Shown here: in pieces, positions 1 to 6,053 of the stretch | Layout of the letters: each line of letters opens with the position of its first letter | Position numbering within the stretch: position 1 is the stretch's first letter | Assembly (NCBI GenBank): GCA_003520455.1 | Contig: DOUV01000660.1 | Location: 1-8,005, forward strand | Direction: 5' to 3' | Length of the DNA stretch: 8,005 nt | Origin: Chloroflexota bacterium | GTDB lineage: Bacteria; Chloroflexota; Anaerolineae; Ardenticatenales; Ardenticatenaceae | Made by a program: the position numbers and the translations under genes | Notes under the pieces: model-generated | The model's database searches: none | What the model saw: only the letters and a program-made list of their open reading frames with translations | What the model was told of the DNA's origin: nothing

Positions 1-189
1 ACAGAAGATGCCATTTCTACCTTCGTACTGCGGGTTGAAGGCATTTTCAGCGAAGAACGGGAAATGTGGCGCGACCAGGCCACACAGATTCAGATGTCGA
101 GCGAACAGGCGATTTTTTCCAGCCAGAACGCGCCAGGAAGCACATCACAGGCTATACGGGTACGCAAATACGATGGCGGCGTGGGATAA
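1..189 (+). CDS. C-terminal fragment of an unrecognised protein (cut by the left window edge)
   Basis: Frame 1 is open from the first base to a TAA at 187-189 and gives 62 residues. The composition looks like real protein: it begins TEDAISTFVLRVEGIFSEER, then continues with acidic, Gln-rich and Ser-rich stretches and ends RVRKYDGGVG. The first 40 residues look helical and amphipathic; the tail (SSQNAPGSTSQ) looks like a flexible linker followed by a short basic end. I do not recognise a family and see no catalytic motif. The gene converges on the ROK gene, with only 7 bp between the two stops, so there is no room for a separate terminator. The start lies outside the window. A non-coding open stretch remains possible because it is short, but its codon use looks better than that of the overlapping frames. 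Confidence 0.5.
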   Translation, partial: TEDAISTFVLRVEGIFSEEREMWRDQATQIQMSSEQAIFSSQNAPGSTSQAIRVRKYDGGVG

Positions 190-196
190 CCAGACT

Positions 197-1132
197 TCAC
201 ACTAACATATCCAGCTTGGTTTGGGCGTGCATTGCCGCCCCAATCAGGCAGACGTCATCACCAAGCCGCGCCGGGCGAATAAGGTCAGCGGGCAGAAACA
301 GGGGGTCTATCACATTTTCAGCCAGGATGCGTCGTACAGGGTCAAATATCAGATTGCCCAGCAATGCTACGCTGCCACCAATCACGATAACGCGGGGGTT
401 GAACAGATGCACAAGGCTGAGTAACCCCCACCCTAACCATTCTCCCGCTTCCGTAATGACCGCCAACGCCAGGGCATCCCCCTGAGCCGCCGCTTCGCCC
501 ACCTCCCGACCGTCCATGACGGTCAGCCCCCGTAAGGATGATGCGGTATCACCTGTTGCCAGCCTTGCCTGCGCCAGCCGCCCAATACCCGTACCGGACG
601 CCAGCGCTTCCAGGCTGTAGAAACGCCCATCAGCGTGCCGGAATTTCATATGACCGGGTTCAATTGCCAACCCCCGCCAGCCGGTGAATAACTGCCCGTT
701 AATCACTGCGCCACCGCCAATGCCCGTACTCACCGTGAGGTAGAGCGCCGGGTCTGCGCCCCGAGCTGCGCCTCGGTGGTATTCGGCCAGTGCGCCCAGG
801 TTGGCATCATTTTCCATGTAAACCGGCACCCCGTTGAAGGCTTGCGCAATTCGCTCTGCAAGAGGAACGTTGTCCCAATCAGGCAGAGTAGCGGCATTCA
901 AGATCAGACCGGTGTACGCTTGCGGGCCAGGGGCACAGATGCCGATGGCGTCAATCCCCCCATTCTGCTCTGGAACTACTTCCCGTGCCAGGGTGATAAT
1001 TCGTTCAATTATCGAGTCTAAACCCTCTTCACGCCGAGTAGCACCATCCACCCGCGCCAGCATATTAAGCTGCATATCGAACCAGGCTGCTCGTGTTTGA
1101 GTTCCACCAAAATCAATCGAAAGAATACCCAT
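197..1132 (-). CDS. ROK-family protein (sugar kinase / NagC-XylR-like), zinc cluster missing
   Basis: This 311-residue protein has the layout of ROK-family sugar kinases (glucokinase, N-acetylglucosamine/N-acetylmannosamine kinase). Counting from the ATG, the phosphate motif IDFGGT is at 6-11, the catalytic END at 107-109 (Asp109 as the likely base), the STGIGGG phosphate motif at 135-141, EPGH at 158-161, LEALASGTG at 174-182 and the adenosine-side IVIGGS near 249-254. There is no N-terminal helix-turn-helix, so it is more likely a cytoplasmic ATP-dependent sugar kinase than a repressor. The usual CxCGxxGC cluster between EPGH and LEALASG is absent: that stretch is MKFRHADGRFYS with no Cys, although the His of GH is kept. 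I chose ATG 1132 over the TTG at 1141 because GGGGA lies 10 nt upstream of the ATG but only 1 nt from the TTG. That GGGGA belongs to the end of the adjacent insertion sequence. The sugar substrate is unknown. Confidence 0.88.
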   Translation of the reverse strand: MGILSIDFGGTQTRAAWFDMQLNMLARVDGATRREEGLDSIIERIITLAREVVPEQNGGIDAIGICAPGPQAYTGLILNAATLPDWDNVPLAERIAQAFNGVPVYMENDANLGALAEYHRGAARGADPALYLTVSTGIGGGAVINGQLFTGWRGLAIEPGHMKFRHADGRFYSLEALASGTGIGRLAQARLATGDTASSLRGLTVMDGREVGEAAAQGDALALAVITEAGEWLGWGLLSLVHLFNPRVIVIGGSVALLGNLIFDPVRRILAENVIDPLFLPADLIRPARLGDDVCLIGAAMHAQTKLDMLV

Positions 1133-1142
1133 CTCAGCCAAA

Positions 1143-1164
1143 TCCCCATATGCACCAACTTAAG
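1143..1164 (+). repeat. Left terminal inverted repeat of the IS
   Basis: Positions 1143-1161 are an exact reverse complement of 2521-2539, and the match extends to 1164 with one mismatch at 1162. Read on the minus strand this end gives GGGGA, 10 nt before the ROK ATG, so it can serve as a Shine-Dalgarno sequence. A CTTAAG at 1159-1164 recurs at 1187-1192 just inside the element and may be a subterminal transposase site. Confidence 0.9.
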
Positions 1165-1217
1165 GAGTGAGGTATGCTCAAGGTTGCTTAAGACCAGAGA
1201 CAGGAAACCCCACTCCT

Positions 1218-2521
1218 ATGACAACAATAGCCGAACTGGCCCAGATCATGCAAGCGTTGTTAACGACAACAGCAGACGCAGTGGCAAAAAAACGGGATTC
1301 ATCCAACGGCAGCGCACCGTAACCGGTGCCGGTTTCGCGCAGACAGTGGTACTGGGGTATCTGGCGAACCCGGAGGCTACGCGGGAGGAACTGCATCAGA
1401 CGGCTGCTGGGGCGGGGATGACATTGAGTACCCAGGGGTTGGACAAGCGGTTCACACCCAAAGCGGCTTACTTTCTGGATAGTCTGTTGGCGGAAGCGGT
1501 GACGCAGATGGTTGGGGTCATCCCCCAGGCGCAGGGGTTGTTAGCCCGATTCGCGGGGGTGTACATTGCCGATTGTTCGCAGGTGGCCTTGCCAGAGGCG
1601 CTGGCCGGCATGTTCCGGGGGAACAATGGCGAGCAGGACGCGGCGGTGAAGGTGGCGGTGCAGATCGAGATGAACAGTGGACAACTGGGCTTGTGGTGGC
1701 ATGATGGGGTCGTCCACGATCAACGCACCGGAGTGAGCGCCCATAGCCTACCACCGGGGACGGTGCGTTTGAATGACCTGGGGTTCTTTAACCTGGCGAC
1801 CTTCGCCGAGGATGAGCGCAATCAGGTGTACTACTTCAGCCGTTACAAAGTCGGCACCCTGGTCTACACCACGGACGGGATGCCGCTCGACGTGGTGAAA
1901 TACCTGAAGCAGCAGGGGGAGCAGGGTTGTGATCTGGCGGTGCAGTTAGGCGCTGATCGCTTGCCCTGCCGCCTGCTGGCCTTACCCGTACCGCCGGAAC
2001 AAGTGGGTAAGCGCCGCAAACGGTTGGAAGAAACGGCCAAACGGAAACAGCAACCGGTGAGCGCACGGGCGCTGGCACTGGTGGCGTGGACGATTTATGT
2101 GACCAACATCCCGCGGGAACAGTTGAGCCTGCGAGAGGCGGCTATCCTGGGTGGCACGCGCTGGCAGATTGAGTGTCTGTTCAAGTTGTGGAAAAGCAGC
2201 GGCGGCTTAGCCGACAGCCGCAGTCAGGATCCGCAGCGGGTGTTATGCGAGTTCTACGCCAAATTGCTGGCTGTGCTCGTGGCGCACTGGTTACTGGTCG
2301 TCAGTTGTTGGCAGCGCCTGGATCGCAGTCTGCACCGGGCGACACAAGTGCTGCGGAAACAGGTTTTGGCCTTGCTCAATGCCTGGACAGAACTGCCTCT
2401 GCTGACGCGGGCACTGGAACAGACGGCAGCCATCATCCGGACAACTTGCGGGATGTCCAAACGTCACACGCATCCCCTGACCTTTCAGCGTTGGCTGGAA
2501 GTGGAGACCGTTGATGGCTAA
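1218..2521 (+). CDS. IS4-type DDE transposase, read through a -1 frameshift
   Basis: The long frame-2 reading frame (open from 1097) begins outside the IS, so its 5' part is not the true start. The likely start is ATG 1218 in frame 3. It encodes MTTIAELAQIMQALL then TTTADAVAKK, and stays open to a TAA at 1320-1322. At the seven A's (1286-1292) a shift of -1 continues it as AKKTGFIQRQRTV in the catalytic frame, giving a joined protein of 434 residues. In joined numbering the DDE residues are Asp119 (ADCSQ), Asp187 (NDLGFFNLATF) and Glu319 in RWQIECLFKLWK. The IS4 signature R-(3)-E-(6)-K is intact at R315, E319 and K326, but the usual Tyr three residues before R315 is Gly. The long gap before the Glu is typical of the IS4 fold, which has a beta-strand insertion. 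The shift may be programmed, may come from polymerase slippage, or may be an inactivating one-base change. Confidence 0.85.
1286..1292 (+). promoter_or_regulatory. Putative -1 ribosomal frameshift site (A AAA AAA)
   Basis: Read in the frame set by ATG 1218, the heptamer is phased exactly as A AAA AAA (GCA AAA AAA CGG), the canonical X XXY YYZ form. After slipping, the next codon is ACG, which starts the TGFIQRQ part of the transposase. An A7 run can also cause transcriptional slippage. I see no clear stimulatory stem or upstream Shine-Dalgarno, so programmed use is inference. Confidence 0.5.
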
Positions 2522-2539
2522 AGTTGGTGCATATGGGGA
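2518..2539 (+). repeat. Right terminal inverted repeat of the IS
   Basis: This is the exact inverted partner of 1143-1161 over 2521-2539, with one mismatch in the inner extension. The transposase TAA stop (2519-2521) lies within it. Confidence 0.9.
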
Positions 2540-2558
2540 GTGCATATTGGCGCTCCCC
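2535..2558. repeat. Hairpin-forming inverted repeat overlapping the right IS end
   Basis: GGGGAGTGC (2535-2543) pairs with GCGCTCCCC (2550-2558), giving a 9-bp stem with one G-T pair and a 6-nt loop (ATATTG). Four of the stem bases belong to the IS end and the rest to flanking DNA. No T-run follows on the plus strand, so it is a weak terminator candidate for the transposase transcript. It may equally be chance or part of a hot spot for insertion. Confidence 0.45.
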
Positions 2559-2972
2559 TGATGTATCCCATCATGGTTCCTTGTTCGGTGCTAGGTTTCC
2601 AATACCCGCTTCAATAGTGAACTTTGATTGCCCTTCAGTAGCACATCAGCTTCCTCATAAGCGGAAACATCCTCACTGGCACAGGCGTGAGCACCGCCAT
2701 CCGGCCTGGTCAGCTAAGATGAATGACCTTCTCTGCGGAGTAGAGTCTAAGTGTTGTCAGGATGCACCACCGTGAAAGCCCAAATTGCCGCGCTGCCGTA
2801 ATTGTTGGGGTGCGCGCACGAAAGCAGCACGATTCGCGCTTTACATCGGCATAATGCGCCTGTGTACGGAAGTTCCCGCTGCCCGCGTTACCCGCCCCAC
2901 ACAAAATATCGCCTAACTCAAACGGAAAATAAGCGGTCATATTGTGCTGCTGCTCATTTCACTACGGATGTT
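2540..2972. other. 433-bp region between the IS and the oxidoreductase gene without a convincing intact gene
   Basis: ORFs of roughly 75-95 codons cross this stretch on both strands but none looks like a known protein, and their composition is poor (many Cys, His and Arg). A decayed minus-strand ORF at 2747-2940 is described separately. No tRNA, rRNA or CRISPR structure is visible. An imperfect CTCAC...GTGAG repeat near 2671-2690 is too short to interpret. Before the IS arrived, this DNA may have been the upstream region of the ROK gene. Confidence 0.5.
2747..2940 (-). pseudogene. Possible decayed small ORF, frame broken
   Basis: From ATG 2940 one minus-strand frame reads MTAYFPFELGDILCGAGNAG and then GNFRTQAHYADVK. 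After that it becomes unnatural (RESCCFRART). Adding one base near 2838-2845 would switch to a frame that reads ARIVLLSCAHPNNYG followed by SAAIWAFTVVHPDNT and a stop at 2747-2749. Both halves look protein-like, which suggests a single-base deletion in a small or truncated gene lying 3' of the oxidoreductase gene. I do not recognise the family. The composite reading is a judgement from composition only, so a chance ORF remains quite possible. Confidence 0.28.
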
Positions 2973-3854
2973 TTACAGCGCCGCCACCGCCGGGATAATC
3001 TCGCGCCCAAAAATTTCCAACGGCGAAATGTCCTCAACATTTGGCATGTTGAAAATCAGGTGCTGTATGCCCAGCCCAGCCATTTCCTGGCATAGTGCGA
3101 TCACGCCCGCAGTGGAATCCTGCCCTGGCGCGAGGTGGATAGTTGCCAACCCGGTGCGCTCAATTGTCTCGTAGTCACGCCCCACTGTATCGCAATGGCC
3201 TTTCAGGATGTCGAGTTTCTGGCGAACTATATCGGCCCCGGCACGGACAAACAGGTTGCAGGCGTCGGCGTACTGGGCCACCAGCCGCAGCGTCTTCTGC
3301 TCGCCCATACCGCCAATCACAACCGGCGGATGGGGTTTCCGAAGCGGCTGAGGACTGTTGATCGTCTCAGCCAGCTGGTAGTGTTTCCCGTGGTATGGTC
3401 CGACCTCGCTTGACCACATCTGATGGACGATCTGTAACGCTTCCTCTAGTTGCTCGAAGCGTTCCGTCAGCGGCGGAAATGGGACGCCCAGCCCGTGAGC
3501 CTCTCGTTCATACCAGGCCGCGCCGATGCCGCAGTAGGCTCGCCCCCCTGAGAGCACGTCAAGCGTCGAGACGGTTTTCACCAGGATCCCGGGGTACCGG
3601 TAAATTACGCCGCCGACGAGCGCCCCGAGCGATACCCGCTCCGTGATGGCCGCCAGGTAGGCCAGCGTGCTGTAACTCTCGAGCATCGGGTCCTCAACCG
3701 GGCCCAGTTGCTCCAACTGAAAGAAATGGTCCATCATCCAGAGACTGGCAAAGCCAAGTGCGTCGGCGGCGTGACCGATCTCGGACAACCGCGACCGTAA
3801 CTCACGCGGACCACCGGGCCAGTCAAACCGTGGAAGCTGTAATCCAACACGCAT
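2973..3854 (-). CDS. Luciferase-like (LLM class) flavin/F420-dependent oxidoreductase
   Basis: This 293-residue protein has the TIM-barrel pattern of bacterial luciferase-like enzymes and is about the usual length. Landmarks are MRVGLQLPRF (1-10), GFASLWMMDHFF (34-45), RVSLGALVGGVIYRYPGILVK (73-93) with the cis-peptide/cofactor strand, LSGGRAYCGIGAAWYEREA (101-119) and GVPFPPLTERFEQLEEAL (123-140), followed by the PQPLRKPHPPVVIGGMG block (169-184). The last two blocks are strongly typical of the F420-dependent LLM subfamily, as opposed to FMN monooxygenases, though the choice of cofactor cannot be proven here. It would carry out a hydride transfer or oxygenation in the cytoplasm. ATG 3854 has AGAGG 8 nt upstream. 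It is last in the minus-strand cluster, 119 bp after the preceding gene, so it may be partly transcribed on its own. Confidence 0.88.
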   Translation of the reverse strand: MRVGLQLPRFDWPGGPRELRSRLSEIGHAADALGFASLWMMDHFFQLEQLGPVEDPMLESYSTLAYLAAITERVSLGALVGGVIYRYPGILVKTVSTLDVLSGGRAYCGIGAAWYEREAHGLGVPFPPLTERFEQLEEALQIVHQMWSSEVGPYHGKHYQLAETINSPQPLRKPHPPVVIGGMGEQKTLRLVAQYADACNLFVRAGADIVRQKLDILKGHCDTVGRDYETIERTGLATIHLAPGQDSTAGVIALCQEMAGLGIQHLIFNMPNVEDISPLEIFGREIIPAVAAL

Positions 3855-3878
3855 GGTATCAACCTCTCGCGCAAGAGC

Positions 3879-3912
3879 TGTATTCGCCCGTTCGAACGTG
3901 TGTCACGGGCGA
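3879..3912 (-). promoter_or_regulatory. Candidate promoter with an embedded operator-like inverted repeat
   Basis: In the 119-bp gap, TCGCCCGT (3884-3891) and ACGGGCGA (3905-3912) form a perfect 8-bp inverted repeat with a 13-nt spacer, and a 10-bp perfect palindrome CGTTCGAACG (3889-3898) overlaps it. On the minus strand GTGACA (3906-3901) and AATACA (3884-3879) are spaced 16 nt apart and could be a weak -35/-10 pair, with the symmetric DNA between them. The start would lie about 20-30 nt before ATG 3854. The -35 is 5 of 6 to consensus but the -10 is poor. A repressor site or an attenuating hairpin would also fit. Confidence 0.3.
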
Positions 3913-3973
3913 GAGTTGAGCTGAGAACAGGCCGGCAAAGAGGGCGGGGCACCGGAGTCCGCGCGTCTTGAGT

Positions 3974-5170
3974 TCAGGCCGCGTCAGGCACGAACGTCGG
4001 GCCAGGAACGTACCGGTAGCGTTCGCGGAGGTCCTCCGGGAGCCTGACCCCCAGGCCGGGACTGCGCGGCAGAATGACGTGACCATCCTCGAGGGCCAAC
4101 GGTTCGGACAGCAGTTCCTCGCGGAGGGGGTAGGTCGCCCGGGAATGCTCGGCAAGCACGCAGCCGGGTGTACTGACGGCAAAGTGAAGGTTGGCCATCA
4201 TTCCCACTCCCGTCCACCAGATATGCGGGATGAGCGGCACATGGCGGTACTCGGCCAGGGCAGCAATTTTCCTGGCCTCGGTCAGACCACCCGCTACCGT
4301 GACGTCCGGTTGCAATATGTCCAGAGCACCCGCATCCAACCAGGTCTGAAACTCGTAGCGTGTAGCCAGATTCTCGCCGGCGGCGACGGGGACGTCCACA
4401 GCCCTGGCCACCGCTGAGTGGGCGGCGAGATCGTCGGCGCCGCACGGCTCTTCCAACAGGTAGGCCCCGAACTCCTCCGCGAGGCGCGCGACTTGCACCG
4501 CGGTCGGCACAGGCCAGGGTTGCGGGGCCACAGCCTGGGCAGCATCGACCAGGAGATCCACCCTGGCGCCAATCGCTTCACGAATCGTCCCGAGCAGCAG
4601 CCGCTCGTGAGCCAGGTCTGGGGCGGCGCCCATCTGGAAGCCCCCGCCACCGGGGTAGGTCGCAGCCCCGAGCTTGATCTTGACGGCCGTGAAGCCTTCG
4701 TCCACCGCTCGCTGCACGTCGGCCAGGAGCGCCGCTGCCTGCTTGGGGATAAAACTGGCGTAGACCCGTAGCCGGTCGTGGTAGAGCCCCCCCAACAGGT
4801 CGTAGACCGGGACGCCTGCTGCCTGGCCGGCCAGATCCCAGAGCGCGCTATCGATAGCGCTGATCACACCCATGGCCAGCCCGCGCCGGCCCCATCCGAT
4901 TGAAGCGGCGTACAGGCGCTGCCAGAGGCGCTCCGTGTTGAGGGGGCTCTCGCCCCGCAGCAAGCCCTTGAAGCGCGCGACCATCGGCTCGACGCCGTCG
5001 GGAAGGAAGATGGCGCTCCCAACCTCGCCAAGTCCGGTCAGGCCCTCATCAGTACTCACCTGGACCAGGGCCGCATTGCGGCGCACCACGCGCCCGCCGG
5101 CGAAGTGAGGTTGCTCTGTCTCTGGATAGGTGTAGCTGAGCAACAGGGGGACGACGTCTACAATCTTCAT
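3974..5170 (-). CDS. Enolase-superfamily enzyme, mandelate racemase/muconate lactonizing type (copy 1, K-x-K)
   Basis: This 398-residue protein has the N-terminal capping domain (about 1-125) and C-terminal beta/alpha barrel of the mandelate racemase / muconate-lactonizing group. Visible active-site elements are TAVKIKLG with K164-x-K166, DLLVDAAQA (metal ligand Asp209), LLEEP (E240/E241), AAGEN (Glu266), the QPD Asp289 and PHIWW His316. The 27-residue spacing from Asp289 to His316 matches the His-Asp dyad of the mandelate racemase subgroup, whose members abstract an alpha proton from carboxylates with Mg2+ and either racemise or dehydrate hydroxy acids and sugar acids. The substrate is not readable. 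The start at 5170 is supported by GAGAGGAG, with GGAG 7 nt upstream. The gene follows the amidohydrolase by 67 bp and is paralogous to the gene at 6054-7250. Confidence 0.93.
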   Translation of the reverse strand: MKIVDVVPLLLSYTYPETEQPHFAGGRVVRRNAALVQVSTDEGLTGLGEVGSAIFLPDGVEPMVARFKGLLRGESPLNTERLWQRLYAASIGWGRRGLAMGVISAIDSALWDLAGQAAGVPVYDLLGGLYHDRLRVYASFIPKQAAALLADVQRAVDEGFTAVKIKLGAATYPGGGGFQMGAAPDLAHERLLLGTIREAIGARVDLLVDAAQAVAPQPWPVPTAVQVARLAEEFGAYLLEEPCGADDLAAHSAVARAVDVPVAAGENLATRYEFQTWLDAGALDILQPDVTVAGGLTEARKIAALAEYRHVPLIPHIWWTGVGMMANLHFAVSTPGCVLAEHSRATYPLREELLSEPLALEDGHVILPRSPGLGVRLPEDLRERYRYVPGPTFVPDAA

Positions 5171-5237
5171 GACCCGGCTCCTCTCATCCGGCGATGATGT
5201 CTACCGCCGCCGGCGATCCAGTCACTCGTCCGTCCGG

Positions 5238-5987
5238 TTACGCGCCCGTGAGTGGCAGTTTGAACAGATCGATGGCTGTCTGGTGGAAGACCTGGCGAAG
5301 CTCCTTTTCATCCAGGTCCAATGAACAGTAGCGGGTGATCTCGACCGGCATGTTCAGGATGCTATCGGTCCCGAACATGATCCGTTCACTCCCCAGGGTC
5401 TTGATCATCCGTCGCAGAGAGGTGACCGGCGTCCACGACGTTTCCAGCCAGACGTTCTTGAACGCCATCGCCACCGCCATGGCGTCGAAGGCCTGCAGCG
5501 CGAACCCACTGTGGGCGATGACGATTGGCAGGTCTGGGTACCGGAGGGCATAGGGGATCACAACGGCGGGCCCGGCGGCGTTTATACTCATCCCGGTATG
5601 CACCATCACGGGAACCCCCAGCGAGTGGGCCGTGGTGTAGATCAGATCGGAGGCCGCCGTCAAGGGCATGACGACATGGGCCACGGGATGGCACTTCAAG
5701 GCAACAAAGCCTAGATCCTTGATACAGCGCTCCATCTCGCGCTGGTACTCGTCCGGGTCCATGTGAGGGTTCAGGCTGGCCAGACCCCAGATGCGCCCCG
5801 ACTGTTTCTGAGCCATAGCCGCGATCCGATCATGCGCTCGCGGCAGATTGGGATCGCCGGGGAATGGTTGGACGATGGCCACATCGATCTGGTTCGCATC
5901 CATCGCCCGGATCAGCTCATCCTCCGATTGAGCGATATTCAAGATGCGGTCCTCGCCGACGTGGACATGGGTATCGATGATCAACAT
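5238..5987 (-). CDS. Amidohydrolase-family (TIM-barrel, metal-dependent) hydrolase or decarboxylase
   Basis: This 249-residue protein shows the amidohydrolase-2 pattern in order: DTHVHVG at 5-11 with the HxH ligands His7 and His9, GFVALKCHP at 93-101, VMVHTGMS at 127-134 (His130), IVIAHSGFA at 155-163 (His159) and IMFGTDSI at 203-210 (Asp208). This set fits a single or mixed metal site. The group includes ACMSD-type decarboxylases and lactone or amide hydrolases, and short members such as this often act on small acids. Being between two enolase-superfamily genes suggests it processes the same compound, for example opening a lactone or removing a carboxylate. ATG 5987 has GGAGAGG at a short but workable distance upstream. 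The specific reaction is unknown. Confidence 0.88.
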   Translation of the reverse strand: MLIIDTHVHVGEDRILNIAQSEDELIRAMDANQIDVAIVQPFPGDPNLPRAHDRIAAMAQKQSGRIWGLASLNPHMDPDEYQREMERCIKDLGFVALKCHPVAHVVMPLTAASDLIYTTAHSLGVPVMVHTGMSINAAGPAVVIPYALRYPDLPIVIAHSGFALQAFDAMAVAMAFKNVWLETSWTPVTSLRRMIKTLGSERIMFGTDSILNMPVEITRYCSLDLDEKELRQVFHQTAIDLFKLPLTGA

Positions 5988-6053
5988 GGGCCTCTCCTCA
6001 GAAGAACCACGACGCGCAGTGGTCAGAACGCTGGCGGGTTCAGGGTGCTCTCT

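Larger units (their letters stand above)
1143..2539 (+). mobile_element. Complete IS4-type insertion sequence, about 1.4 kb
   Basis: The two ends are perfect inverted copies. TCCCCATATGCACCAACTT at 1143-1161 is matched by its reverse complement at 2521-2539; with one mismatch the match extends to 22 bp (1143-1164 and 2518-2539). The element is 1397 bp and holds one transposase whose stop codon lies inside the right repeat. No direct target duplication is seen: the 10 bases outside the left end (CTCAGCCAAA) and outside the right end (GTGCATATTG) do not match. IS4-family elements normally leave a target duplication, so this copy may have lost a flank by recombination or deletion. It sits directly upstream of the ROK start codon. 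Confidence 0.88.

Noticed and set aside
1139..1141. TTG start for the ROK gene
   Set aside because: The GGGGA is 1 nt away, too close for a ribosome binding site; the ATG at 1132 has proper spacing and gives a typical ROK N-terminus.
1159..1192. CTTAAG pair as a possible hairpin or attachment site
   Set aside because: Each copy is itself palindromic and only 6 bp; it may be a subterminal IS site but cannot be supported beyond that.
1097..1217. Annotated-looking start of the long transposase ORF at 1097
   Set aside because: It lies outside the IS boundary and overlaps the ROK N-terminus; the residues (SSTKINRKN and onward) do not look like a transposase N-terminus, whereas the frame from ATG 1218 does.
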